A DNA stretch of 64,000 nucleotides from Sva-07 sp942492715 (GTDB taxonomy: Bacteria > Actinomycetota > Acidimicrobiia > Acidimicrobiales > Ilumatobacteraceae), in NCBI GenBank assembly GCA_942492715.1, contig CALOFW010000012.1, positions 186,001-250,000 on the forward strand, given 5' to 3'. A program made the translations under genes and the position numbers. Under the pieces are notes generated by a model. It searched no databases. It was not told where the DNA came from and worked only from the letters and a program-made list of their open reading frames with translations. Numbering within the stretch: position 1 is the stretch's first letter; each line of letters starts with the position of its first letter. This document shows, piece after piece, positions 10,631 through 18,310 of this stretch.

Positions 10631-10657
10631 TTGGCAGTCGATAGACTGGAGTGCCAG
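10631..10657 (+). promoter_or_regulatory. CIRCE-like HrcA operator abutting the hrcA start
   Basis: TTGGCAGTC, nine bases (GATAGACTG), then GAGTGCCAG, ending at the base before the hrcA ATG. This is the exact 9-9-9 geometry of CIRCE (TTAGCACTC-N9-GAGTGCTAA), and seven of nine arm positions are complementary. A -10-like TAGACT lies in the spacer. It predicts HrcA autorepression of hrcA-dnaJ with a very short or absent leader. Confidence 0.72.
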
Positions 10658-11653
10658 ATGTTGGACGAACGCAAGACCGCGATCCTGAGCGCCGTGGTGC
10701 AGGAGTACATCGCCACGGCCCAGCCCGTGGGGTCCAGTCACATCGCCGAGGCGCCGACGATCAAGGTGTCGTCGGCGACGGTGCGCAACGAGATGGCCCA
10801 GCTCGAGAACGAGGGGTTCCTCGTCCAGCCGCACACCTCGGCCGGCCGCATCCCCACCGACAAGGGGTACCGCTACTTCGTCGATCACCTCACCGCGCCC
10901 GGCCGCCTCGACCAGGCGACCACCAAACAGGTCGGCGAGTTCTTCTCGGCTGCGCACGGGCGGCTGGAGGAGATGCTCCACCAGACCTCCAACCTTCTTG
11001 CGGCGCTGACCAACAACGCCGGCGTGGTCGTCGGCCCCCGTTCCGAGGCGGTCCCCGTGCGCCGGGTGCAGATCGTGTCGCTGTCGGCGACCGTTGCGAC
11101 CGTGATCGTGGTGTTCGCCAACGGCACCGTCGAGAACGTGCAGCTCGATCTCGTCGAGGGCGACGACGACCTCAAGCTCGCTGCTGCCGGCGTACACCTG
11201 TCGGCGGAGCTCGACGGCCGAGTGCTCGGCTCGGTCAGCGAGGTCAGCCCCACCGGCGACGACACGGTCGACCGCCTCTGTGCAGCCGCGCTGGAGGAGC
11301 TGCGGGCCACGGCTGCACCGGAGCAGGTGTTCACCGGGGGAGCGGCGGCGGTTGCCAATGCGTTCGACGCGGTCGAGATCGTGCGGACCGTCCTGGCGAC
11401 GTTGGAGCAGCAGTTCGTCGTCGTCACGCTCGTCAGCGACATCGTCAGTCGTGGGATGTCGGTCGCGATCGGTGTCGAGCACGGTGTCGAACCACTGTCG
11501 GCGTGCTCGGTGGTGGTGGCGCCGGTCGTCGTCGACGGCGAACATCTCGGCTCGGTCGGGGTGCTCGGCCCCACCCGCATGAACTATCCGCAGGCACTCG
11601 CCACGGTCGAGGTGGTCAGCGAGCAGCTCGGCCACCGCATCGAAGAAGGCTGA
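10658..11653 (+). CDS. hrcA: Heat-inducible transcription repressor HrcA
   Basis: 331 aa. N-terminal winged-helix domain (MLDERKTAILSAVVQEYIAT, then SSATVRNEMAQLENEGFL), the phrase PHTSAGRIPTDKGYRYFVD that is near-invariant in HrcA, and a GAF-like C-terminal domain (LGPTRMNYPQALATVEVVSE). It represses class I heat-shock genes by binding CIRCE, with activity linked to GroEL folding (family knowledge). The ATG at 10658 has GGAG seven bases upstream, inside the operator. dnaJ follows after 37 bases. Confidence 0.96.
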   Translation: MLDERKTAILSAVVQEYIATAQPVGSSHIAEAPTIKVSSATVRNEMAQLENEGFLVQPHTSAGRIPTDKGYRYFVDHLTAPGRLDQATTKQVGEFFSAAHGRLEEMLHQTSNLLAALTNNAGVVVGPRSEAVPVRRVQIVSLSATVATVIVVFANGTVENVQLDLVEGDDDLKLAAAGVHLSAELDGRVLGSVSEVSPTGDDTVDRLCAAALEELRATAAPEQVFTGGAAAVANAFDAVEIVRTVLATLEQQFVVVTLVSDIVSRGMSVAIGVEHGVEPLSACSVVVAPVVVDGEHLGSVGVLGPTRMNYPQALATVEVVSEQLGHRIEEG

Positions 11654-11690
11654 GTCCTCATGGGCAACTCACGGCATGATGGGAGCGACC

Positions 11691-12830
11691 ATGGGTGACT
11701 ACTACGAACTGCTCGGCGTGTCGCGCACCGCGACCGCCGACGAGATCAAGAAGGCGTACCGACAGCGGGCGCGGGAGTTCCATCCCGACGCGAACCCGAA
11801 CGACACGGCCGCCGCCGAGCAGTTCAAGAAGATCGCGTTGGCCTATCAGGTGCTCTCCGACGACGAGCAACGTGCCCGTTACGACCGCTACGGCGAAGCG
11901 GGCGTCCGGGGCAACGGGGGCGGAGCCGGACCGAGTGCCGAGGACCTCTTCGGTGGCGGGCTCGGAGACATCTTCGAGACGTTCTTCGGTGGCGGCGGGG
12001 GCAGCCCGTTCGGCGGCGGCCGTCAACGCGGGCCCAGTGGCCCGCCTCGGGGCCAGGACATGGAAGTCGTCGCCGACATCTCGTTCGAGCAGTCGGTGTT
12101 CGGCGATCAGATCGACGTCGGCCTCAAGCTGCCCGTCGCGTGCGACGACTGTGGCGGCTCCGGCGCGGGCGAGGGCACCAGCCCGGTGACCTGCAGCGAC
12201 TGCGGCGGTAGCGGCCAGGTCCAACGGGTCCGCCAGAGCCTGCTCGGCCAGATGGTGACGGCGAGCCCGTGCAGTCGCTGCGGCGGTCTCGGCCAGGTGA
12301 TCACCACGCCGTGTGCGACGTGCCGCGGGGAGGGGCGCGTCACCGTCGACAAGCAGTACCAGGTCGATGTGCCCGCCGGCGTCGATTCGGGGTCCACCCT
12401 CCGCCTCACCGGGCGCGGCGCGGCGGGTCCGCGCGGCGGTCGATCCGGCGATCTCTACGTCCACCTCCGGGTGGCGCCGCACGATCTGTTCGTGCGCGAG
12501 GACCACGATCTCGTGACCGAGGTCCCGATCTCGATCGTGCAGGCCGCGCTCGGCACCGCGCTCGAACTCGAGACGCTCGACGGCACCGAGCATCTGGTGG
12601 TGCCGCCCGGCACCCAGCCGGGTCGGGAGTTCGTGCTCCGCCAGCGCGGTGTGCCGCATCTTCGGGGCCGAGGCCGGGGCGATCTGCGGGCGCGCGTCCG
12701 GGTCGATGTTCCACAGAAGCTCTCCGACAAGGAGGTCGAGCTGCTCACGGCGTATGCCGAAGGGCGCGGCGAGGTCGTCGGGCACGCCAAGGAAGGGCTG
12801 TTCACCCGAATCAAGTCGGCGTTCACCTGA
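11691..12830 (+). CDS. dnaJ: Molecular chaperone DnaJ
   Basis: Co-chaperone that stimulates DnaK ATPase and delivers substrates. Domains in order: J domain with HPD (AYRQRAREFHPDANPN), a Gly/Phe-rich stretch (DLFGGGLGDIFETFFGGGG), four CxxCxGxG-type zinc repeats (CDDCGGSG, CSDCGGSG, CSRCGGLG, CATCRGEG), and the C-terminal substrate domain. 379 aa from ATG 11691, preceded by GGGAG. It is the second gene of hrcA-dnaJ-rsmE. No dnaK or grpE is nearby, so another DnaJ may exist elsewhere. Confidence 0.96.
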   Translation: MGDYYELLGVSRTATADEIKKAYRQRAREFHPDANPNDTAAAEQFKKIALAYQVLSDDEQRARYDRYGEAGVRGNGGGAGPSAEDLFGGGLGDIFETFFGGGGGSPFGGGRQRGPSGPPRGQDMEVVADISFEQSVFGDQIDVGLKLPVACDDCGGSGAGEGTSPVTCSDCGGSGQVQRVRQSLLGQMVTASPCSRCGGLGQVITTPCATCRGEGRVTVDKQYQVDVPAGVDSGSTLRLTGRGAAGPRGGRSGDLYVHLRVAPHDLFVREDHDLVTEVPISIVQAALGTALELETLDGTEHLVVPPGTQPGREFVLRQRGVPHLRGRGRGDLRARVRVDVPQKLSDKEVELLTAYAEGRGEVVGHAKEGLFTRIKSAFT

Positions 12831-12837
12831 CGTCGCC

Positions 12838-13539
12838 GTGGGGTCCAGAGCATCACTGCGCACCACCAGCGCCCACGTCCTGCTGTCGCCCGAGATGTTC
12901 GATGCCGGTGGGGAGATCTCGCTCGACGACGCCACCGAGCACCATCTGCGACGCGTGCTGCGGCTCCGCGCGGGAGAGGTGGTCAGCGTCACCGACGGCG
13001 CCGGCGGCTGGCGACTCGCGGTGGTCGTCGTCGATGGGTCGTCGCTGCGTCTCGCCCCCGACGGTGCGGTGCAGGTTGAAGCGGCGCCGAGTGCGCCCCT
13101 GACGATCGCGGTGGCGATGCCGAAGGGCGACCGGCTCGACTGGTTGGTGCAGAAGTCGACCGAGTTGGGTGTCGACCGGCTGGTGCTCCTGCACGCCGAT
13201 CGATCGGTGGTGCGGTGGAAGCCGGATCGGGCCGCCACGCAACGCGAACGGCTCCAGCGCGTCTCCGACGAGGCGTGCCGCCAGAGCCGCCGCGTCCGGC
13301 GGGTGGTGATCGATGGTCCGGTCGATGCTGCGGAGGTGCTCGGCCGATTCGCGGTGGCCGAGCCGGGTGGCCGACCGGTGGGCCCGGCCGACCGCTCGGT
13401 GGCGATCGGGCCCGAGGGTGGGTGGTCGCCCGACGAACTCGAACTCGCTGCGGATCGGGTGTCGCTCGGCCCGAACATCCTCCGCACGGAGACCGCCGTG
13501 GTGGCGGCATCGGCACTCTGCGTGACATTCGAACGCTGA
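12838..13539 (+). CDS. rsmE: 16S rRNA (uracil-1498-N3)-methyltransferase RsmE
   Basis: SPOUT-family SAM-dependent methyltransferase for 16S rRNA m3U1498. Recognised by TIAVAMPKGDRLDWLVQKST and by the C-terminal knot motifs IGPEGGWSPDELELA and LGPNILRTETAVVAASALC. About 233 aa from GTG 12838, only seven bases after dnaJ, so co-transcribed. Its last codons contain the -35 hexamer of the bldD promoter. The location after dnaJ is conserved in many bacteria. Confidence 0.92.
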   Translation: MGSRASLRTTSAHVLLSPEMFDAGGEISLDDATEHHLRRVLRLRAGEVVSVTDGAGGWRLAVVVVDGSSLRLAPDGAVQVEAAPSAPLTIAVAMPKGDRLDWLVQKSTELGVDRLVLLHADRSVVRWKPDRAATQRERLQRVSDEACRQSRRVRRVVIDGPVDAAEVLGRFAVAEPGGRPVGPADRSVAIGPEGGWSPDELELAADRVSLGPNILRTETAVVAASALCVTFER

Positions 13540-13572
13540 CGGTCTATGATGTCCGAGTTACCCCTGGGTAAC
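13522..13572 (+). promoter_or_regulatory. bldD promoter with overlapping BldD-type operator
   Basis: GTGACA (13522-13527), 17 bases, TATGAT (13545-13550): a near-consensus vegetative promoter partly inside rsmE. At 13557-13572, where transcription would begin, lies the perfect palindrome GTTACCCCTGGGTAAC. Each half matches the BldD consensus nTnACnC(A/T)GnGTnAn except for one extra central base. BldD is known to repress its own gene in Streptomyces, so autoregulation is the simplest reading. Confidence 0.72.
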
Positions 13573-13638
13573 GTGCCGGGCGGTCGGCAGGCGGGCGCCA
13601 CCGACTCACGAGACGAACAACGAAGGCGGGATCACGAC

Positions 13639-14154
13639 ATGTCCATCACCGACGACGACGAACCATCGGTCTACAGCCGTCAGGTGGGTGAGCGCCTCCG
13701 CGTCATCCGCAAGCAGAAGCGGTTGTCGCTCCAGGAGGTGGAGGCTCAGTCGAACCAGGAGTTCAAGGCCTCCGTGCTCGGAGCGTACGAACGCGGCGAG
13801 CGGGCGCTGTCGGTGCCGCGACTCGACCGGCTCTCGCAGTTCTATGCCGTACCCGTGGAGCAGCTGCTGCCACGCGAGGTCACCGGGACCGAAGCGGCTG
13901 CGGCCCTCCAGTCGCCGGTCAACAAGAAGCTCGCGATCGACGTGGCCAAGCTCGTCCAGCTGAGCGGGGCGCCGTTCGAGATGCTGGCGCGCTACCTGCG
14001 CCTGATCCAGGTGCAGCGCCAGGACTTCAACGGCCGGGTGATCACGGTTCGCGGCGACGACACGCGCTCGATCGCCGCAATGCTCGATGTGCCGGTCGAC
14101 CAGGTCGCCGAGCGCCTCGCCGCACTCGACCTGCTCTTCGTCCCCAGCGCCTGA
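13639..14154 (+). CDS. bldD: BldD-like developmental transcription regulator
   Basis: 171 aa. N-terminal XRE-type helix-turn-helix (YSRQVGERLRVIRKQKRLSL, QEVEAQSNQEFKASVLGAYE, RGERALSVPRLDRLSQFYAV) and the C-terminal BldD domain (VITVRGDDTRSIAAMLDVPV) that in Streptomyces binds cyclic-di-GMP. The ATG at 13639 has AAGGCGGG upstream; an ATG at 13546 would start at the promoter and is rejected. The c-di-GMP signature RGD...RDD is only partly evident (RGDD), so ligand binding is not certain. It lies unusually between rsmE and hemW. Confidence 0.88.
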   Translation: MSITDDDEPSVYSRQVGERLRVIRKQKRLSLQEVEAQSNQEFKASVLGAYERGERALSVPRLDRLSQFYAVPVEQLLPREVTGTEAAAALQSPVNKKLAIDVAKLVQLSGAPFEMLARYLRLIQVQRQDFNGRVITVRGDDTRSIAAMLDVPVDQVAERLAALDLLFVPSA

Positions 14155-14183
14155 CCGTCCAACCCCGGCGGTTGACTGGGGTG

Positions 14184-15266
14184 ATGGCCACAGCGATGTT
14201 CGGGGTGTACGTGCACATCCCGTTCTGCGCGTCGAAGTGCGAGTACTGCGCGTTCGCCACGTGGACCGACCGTCACCACCTCGTCGACGACTACCTCGGC
14301 GCCGTACAGGCCGAGATCGATCGGGCGATCGCATCGGGCCTCCCGGTCTCGGACACGGTGTTCGTCGGTGGCGGCACACCGACGCTCGTCCCCCCCGACG
14401 CGCTGGCATCGGTGATCGCATCGATCCCGGTGAGTGACGGTGCCGAGATCACCGTCGAGTGCAACCCCGACGACGTCACCGTCGAGATGCTGTCGACGTA
14501 TCGCAGTGCCGGCGTCAACCGCGTGAGTCTCGGTGTTCAGTCGATGTCGGCGCACGTCCTCGCAGCGCTCGGACGCACCCACGATCAGGAGAACGTGACC
14601 CGTGCCGTCGAGGCGATCCGGGCTGCGGAGATGCCGTCGTTCAACCTCGACCTGATCTACGGGGCGGTGGGGGAGACCATCGACGACTGGCGGGCGACCG
14701 TCGAGGCGGCCTTGGCGTTCGATCCGCCACACATCTCGGCCTATGGACTGACGGTCGAGGCCGGTACGCCGCTCGCATCGCAGCCCGATCGCCATCCCGA
14801 CGACGACGACCAGGCCGACAAGTACGAACTGGTCGACGACCTGCTCGCCGCGGCCGGGTTGCAGAACTACGAGGTGTCGAACTGGGCTCGTCCCGGCCAC
14901 GAGTCGCGACACAACCACCTGTACTGGGACCAGGCCGACTACCGGGGGTTCGGTTGCGCAGCGCATTCCCACGAGGCGGGGCACCGTTGGTGGAACCTGC
15001 GCACGCCCGACCGCTACATCGAGGCGATCAACCGGCACGAGACGGTCGTGGCATCGTCGGAGACCCTCGATGCCGAGACCCGCCGGTTCGAGGGCCTCCA
15101 GCTCGCGCTGCGGACGCTCGACGGCGTCGAGCGGTCGGCGTTCGGCGAGGACACGCTCGAGCTGCTCGAGGACATGGTGGTCCCGCATCCGGGCGACCCG
15201 AGCCGCGTGGTGCTCACCCGCCGCGGTCGTCTGATGGCCAACGAGGTGTCATTGCGGATGAGGTGA
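14184..15266 (+). CDS. hemW: HemW-like radical SAM protein (heme chaperone, formerly HemN-like)
   Basis: 360 aa from ATG 14184 (MATAMFGVYVHIPFCASKCE). The radical SAM cluster motif is CASKCEYC, followed by FVGGGTPTLVPPDAL and the HemW-type HNHLYWDQADYRGFGCAAHS. HemW binds heme and is not a true coproporphyrinogen oxidase (family knowledge); the CxxxCxxC lacks the extra Cys of HemN. It commonly neighbours lepA/hrcA. A TTG at 14172 is a less likely start. The 3' end overlaps the convergent oxygenase gene by 18 bases. Confidence 0.93.
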   Translation: MATAMFGVYVHIPFCASKCEYCAFATWTDRHHLVDDYLGAVQAEIDRAIASGLPVSDTVFVGGGTPTLVPPDALASVIASIPVSDGAEITVECNPDDVTVEMLSTYRSAGVNRVSLGVQSMSAHVLAALGRTHDQENVTRAVEAIRAAEMPSFNLDLIYGAVGETIDDWRATVEAALAFDPPHISAYGLTVEAGTPLASQPDRHPDDDDQADKYELVDDLLAAAGLQNYEVSNWARPGHESRHNHLYWDQADYRGFGCAAHSHEAGHRWWNLRTPDRYIEAINRHETVVASSETLDAETRRFEGLQLALRTLDGVERSAFGEDTLELLEDMVVPHPGDPSRVVLTRRGRLMANEVSLRMR

Positions 15267-16271
15267 CGCGTCGACCGTCACCGCATCGAACAGCTGGGGA
15301 AACACCTTGGCAACCTTCGATGTGAGGTAGTCGCCGTAGGTGCCCTCCCAGGCCAGCACGTCGGCGCCGTCCCATCGGTCGTGCGCCGGCAGGTCCGAGG
15401 TGTGGGGCAGCGTCGGCACGGTCGCATCCCACGAGGGATCGAAGAAGTAGGGGAAGGACAACCGCGACTCGCCTGAGGTGTTGCGCACCCGGTGGGGCGT
15501 CGAGCGATACCGCCCGCGGGTGAGTCGCTCGAGCATGTCGCCCAGGTTGCACACGAGCACGCCGGGTGTCGGATCGACGTCGATCCAGGACCCGTCGAGC
15601 GCCTTGACCTGCAGCCCGCCGTGGCGGTCCTGCGCGAGGAGGGTGAGCAGGCCGTAGTCCGTGTGCTCGCCGACGCCCCACGAATCGTCGGCGTCCTCAC
15701 GGACGGGCGGGTAGTGGAAGATGCGGAAGAGCACCGTCGGGTCCGACGTGATGCCGTCCTCGAACCAGGTGTCCGGCAGGCCGACCCCGAGTGCGATCGC
15801 GCGCATCACCGCATCGGAAACCGGTCGCAGCGCCGCCAGCCAGTCGAGGACTGCGGAACGCAGTTCGCTCGGGCGGCCCGGGAACTGGTTCGGGCCGTGC
15901 AGCGGCGTGCGACTCTCGACCCGCGGGTGGTCCGCCCCGTGTTCGTCGCCGAAGTAGATGCCTTCCTTACGGTCGGGGACACCGGACGTGAGTTCGCCAC
16001 CCACTGGGAACCAGCCCCGCCACGCAGGACCGGCCCTGGCCATTGCGATCGCCGACTTCTCGTCGTCGCTGCGCTCGAAGAACGCGTGGGCGGCGGCCTC
16101 CAATCGGCCCTGCAGCGCAGGATCGACACCGTGGCCGGTGATGGCGAAGAACCCGACCTCCCGACACGCCCGATCGATCGCGGTTGCCGTCGACTCGACG
16201 GCCGAACGCCGGGGGGTCGCATCCACGAGTGGAGCGATGTCGACGAGCGGAAGGTGTGGGGCCGGGCTCAC
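15249..16271 (-). CDS. 2-oxoglutarate/Fe(II)-dependent dioxygenase, isopenicillin N synthase family
   Basis: 340 aa, GTG start. N-terminal DIOX_N-type region (LPLVDIAPLVDATPRR, then REVGFFAITGHGVDPALQGR) and the 2OG-FeII oxygenase core: GVGEHTDYGLLTLLAQDRHG supplies the H-x-D iron ligands, STPHRVRNTSGESRLSFPYF the distal His and the Arg-x-Ser for 2-oxoglutarate. The substrate is unknown; such bacterial proteins are often annotated as IPNS-like without making penicillin. It ends convergently over hemW and starts 26 bases before tRNA-Val, on the opposite strand. Confidence 0.87.
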   Translation of the reverse strand: MSPAPHLPLVDIAPLVDATPRRSAVESTATAIDRACREVGFFAITGHGVDPALQGRLEAAAHAFFERSDDEKSAIAMARAGPAWRGWFPVGGELTSGVPDRKEGIYFGDEHGADHPRVESRTPLHGPNQFPGRPSELRSAVLDWLAALRPVSDAVMRAIALGVGLPDTWFEDGITSDPTVLFRIFHYPPVREDADDSWGVGEHTDYGLLTLLAQDRHGGLQVKALDGSWIDVDPTPGVLVCNLGDMLERLTRGRYRSTPHRVRNTSGESRLSFPYFFDPSWDATVPTLPHTSDLPAHDRWDGADVLAWEGTYGDYLTSKVAKVFPQLFDAVTVDASPHPQ

Positions 16272-16297
16272 GAGTTGGTAACGTACTGCTCCGCTAC

Positions 16298-16374
16298 GGG
16301 CGCGTAGCTCAGTTGGTTAGAGCGCTACCATGACACGGTAGAGGTCCCGGGTTCGAGTCCCGTCGTGCCCACCA
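16298..16374 (+). tRNA. tRNA-Val (anticodon GAC)
   Basis: Complete cloverleaf of 77 nt with encoded CCA. Acceptor GGGCGCG/CGTGCCC (one G-U), D arm GCTC...GAGC, anticodon stem CTACC/GGTAG around loop ATGACAC (anticodon GAC), T arm with TTCGAGT. Bases 16328-16350, the anticodon arm through the T-stem 5' strand, are duplicated at 18007-18029, so the gene seems to have served as an integration target. Confidence 0.96.
16328..16350 (+). repeat. att-like direct repeat, copy 1 (inside tRNA-Val)
   Basis: 23 bases from CCATGACACG to GAGGTCCCGG, identical to 18007-18029 in the same orientation. The two copies bracket about 1.66 kb holding the cyclase gene and are best read as attachment-site sequences left by site-specific integration into the tRNA gene. 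No integrase lies between them. Confidence 0.7.
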
Positions 16375-16376
16375 CT

Positions 16377-16410
16377 GAAGCCCTGGTCAGGAGCAATCCG
16401 CCGGGGCTTC
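16377..16410 (+). terminator. Hairpin downstream of tRNA-Val
   Basis: GAAGCCCTGG (16377-16386) pairs with CCGGGGCTTC (16401-16410) with a single G-U, enclosing a 14-base loop. No T run follows. Likely the tRNA-Val transcription end. A degenerate copy of its loop and right arm (AGGAGCAATCC..CCGGGGCTT) recurs at 25176-25197. Confidence 0.5.
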
Positions 16411-16561
16411 GTCGCGACTGGCAGCGGTTGGCGGCCTGCGTTCGGCGGTTGCTCCGAGCCGGTCGGGCCGTTCTCTTTTCGTCCCGCCAGCGATATCGAC
16501 GGCCTCGTCTGACAGCGCTCGATGCGTCATCCGCAACCGGAACGCACGCGGGCTGACAGTT

Positions 16562-17908
16562 ATGGTCGCGTCGATGGACACACCCAAGACGCTCTATGCG
16601 GACGCCGGCGATGTCAGCATTGCCTATCAGGTGTTGGGTGAGGGGCCGATCGACATCGTGTACGTGCCCGGCTGGGTCTCCAACATCGAGGTGACGTGGG
16701 AGGACCCGTCGTTCGCTCGGATGCTGCGACACATCGCGTCGTTCTCGCGGCTGATCTTGTTCGACAAGCGCGGGACCGGGCTGTCGGATCAGGTGTCGCT
16801 CCATGACCTTCCGACCATCGAGACGCGTATGGACGACGTTCGCGCCGTCATGGACGCTGCGGGATCCGCGTCGGCGACGCTGCTCGGTCACTCCGAGGGC
16901 GGCAGCATGTGCATGGTGTTCGCTGCGACGCACCCGGATCGCACGGAAGGGCTGGTGCTCGTGGGCAGCTACGCATCGCGTGTGCCCTCGTCTGACTACC
17001 CGTGGGCGCCGGATCCTGCTGACCGGGAGGCCGAAGTCGCGCTGGTCGAGAAGACGTGGGGCGACCCAGATCACATCCCGCCGTGGGTTGCCCCGAGTCG
17101 GATGTCCGATCCGGCATTTGTCGAGTGGTTGGCGCGCTACATGCGGTTGTCCTCGAGTCCGCGTGCTGCAGCGGCGTTGCTCCGCATGAATACACAGGTC
17201 GATACGCGTCACGTCCTGTCGACGATCTCGGTGCCGACGTTGTGCCTCTATCGCAAAGGTGACCAGGACGTGAAGGTCGAGGAGGGGCGCTGGATCGCCG
17301 ATCGGATCGAGGGCGCGAAGTTCGTGGAGATCGAGGGGTCCGATCACTTCTTCAGCGGTGATGGATCGGATGCGATCCTCGCCGAGCTGGAGGAGTTCGT
17401 CACTGGTTCGCGTGGTGCTCGTTCACCCGAGCGGGTCTTGGCAACCGTGCTGTTCACCGACATCGTGGGGTCGACTGAGCGCGCCGCGCAGCTCGGCGAC
17501 CGCGCCTGGACCGAGTTGCTCGAACGTCACAACGACGCGGTGCGCGGTCAGGTCGCGCGATTCCGCGGCCGTGAGGTCGATACCCAGGGCGATGGGTTCC
17601 TGGCAACGTTCGATGGGCCGGGCCGCGCAATCGCCGCTGCTCAGGCGATCGGTCAGGCACTCGCTCCGATCGGTGTCGAGGTGCGCGCCGGCCTGCACAC
17701 CGGCGAGATCGAACTCCTGGGTGACGATGTCGCCGGGCTCGCAGTGCACATCGGGGCTCGGGTCGCCTCGCTCGCGGGTCCCGGTGAGGTGTTGGTGTCG
17801 CGCACCGTCAAGGATCTCGTGACCGGCTCGGGCATCGAATTCGAGTCGCGCGGCCTCCACGTGCTCAAGGGCGTGCCCGACGAATGGCAGATCTACGCAG
17901 TGGTCTGA
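16562..17908 (+). CDS. Alpha/beta hydrolase fused to class III nucleotide cyclase (LipJ/Rv1900c-like)
   Basis: 448 aa. The N-terminal hydrolase (residues ~10-285) has nucleophile elbow LLGHSEGGSM and candidate His in GSDHFF. The C-terminal cyclase homology domain (~295-448) has the first metal Asp in LFTDIVGSTERA and the second in QGDGFLATF. The purine-selecting Lys is Asp (EVDTQGDG) and the usual transition-state Asn is His (AVHIGARVA, Arg kept), resembling the non-canonical mycobacterial LipJ. It may make cAMP/cGMP in response to a ligand bound by the hydrolase domain (inference). It lies alone between the two tRNA-derived repeats. ATG 16562 or 16574. Confidence 0.88.
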   Translation: MVASMDTPKTLYADAGDVSIAYQVLGEGPIDIVYVPGWVSNIEVTWEDPSFARMLRHIASFSRLILFDKRGTGLSDQVSLHDLPTIETRMDDVRAVMDAAGSASATLLGHSEGGSMCMVFAATHPDRTEGLVLVGSYASRVPSSDYPWAPDPADREAEVALVEKTWGDPDHIPPWVAPSRMSDPAFVEWLARYMRLSSSPRAAAALLRMNTQVDTRHVLSTISVPTLCLYRKGDQDVKVEEGRWIADRIEGAKFVEIEGSDHFFSGDGSDAILAELEEFVTGSRGARSPERVLATVLFTDIVGSTERAAQLGDRAWTELLERHNDAVRGQVARFRGREVDTQGDGFLATFDGPGRAIAAAQAIGQALAPIGVEVRAGLHTGEIELLGDDVAGLAVHIGARVASLAGPGEVLVSRTVKDLVTGSGIEFESRGLHVLKGVPDEWQIYAVV

Positions 17909-18310
17909 CCCTGCCGGCTCGAGGGTCGGACTCTGGCCCGCGACCGTAGCCATGCGTCGATGCTCGGCGACCCCTGACTGTACGTTTGGCTCCCGAGTGC
18001 CGAGGCCATGACACGGTAGAGGTCCCGGTCAAACCCGAAGCGTCGATGCTTCCTGCGGCGGTCGGCTGGCACTGCACCGGTCCAGAACGTGCGCTCAACC
18101 TGGGTTGCCGACCCGCCCGATGTCAGGCACCTCCGATCGCCTCACCGTTCGGCAATCAGCTCGATCACCTCGGCGATGGTCGGCGATCGAGCGACACGCC
18201 AACCGGGTCCGTGCCACGTGTGGCGACAGGTGCGCGACTGGTTCCGGGGCCCGTACCTGCCGTGTTCCCACCGTGTTACGGTTGCGTCCGGACGAACCAC
18301 CGGGGGGGCC
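17909..18310. other. 402-base non-coding stretch with second att-like repeat
   Basis: Contains the tRNA-derived repeat at 18007-18029 and the leader of the AfsR-like gene. The minus strand encodes a short phrase SPTIAEVIELIAER near 18145-18186 that may be a gene remnant, but nothing around it is coding. No clear promoter was identified. Confidence 0.5.
18007..18029 (+). repeat. att-like direct repeat, copy 2 (tRNA-Val fragment)
   Basis: Exact 23-base copy of tRNA-Val positions 16328-16350, here outside any tRNA: the sequences on both sides (CGAGG before, TCAAACCC after) do not continue the cloverleaf. Consistent with one end of an integrated element. Confidence 0.7.

Noticed and set aside
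9121..10716. N-terminal extension of the flavodoxin frame opposite photolyase
   Set aside because: Flavodoxin homology starts exactly at the ATG at 9120; the extension is the photolyase shadow.
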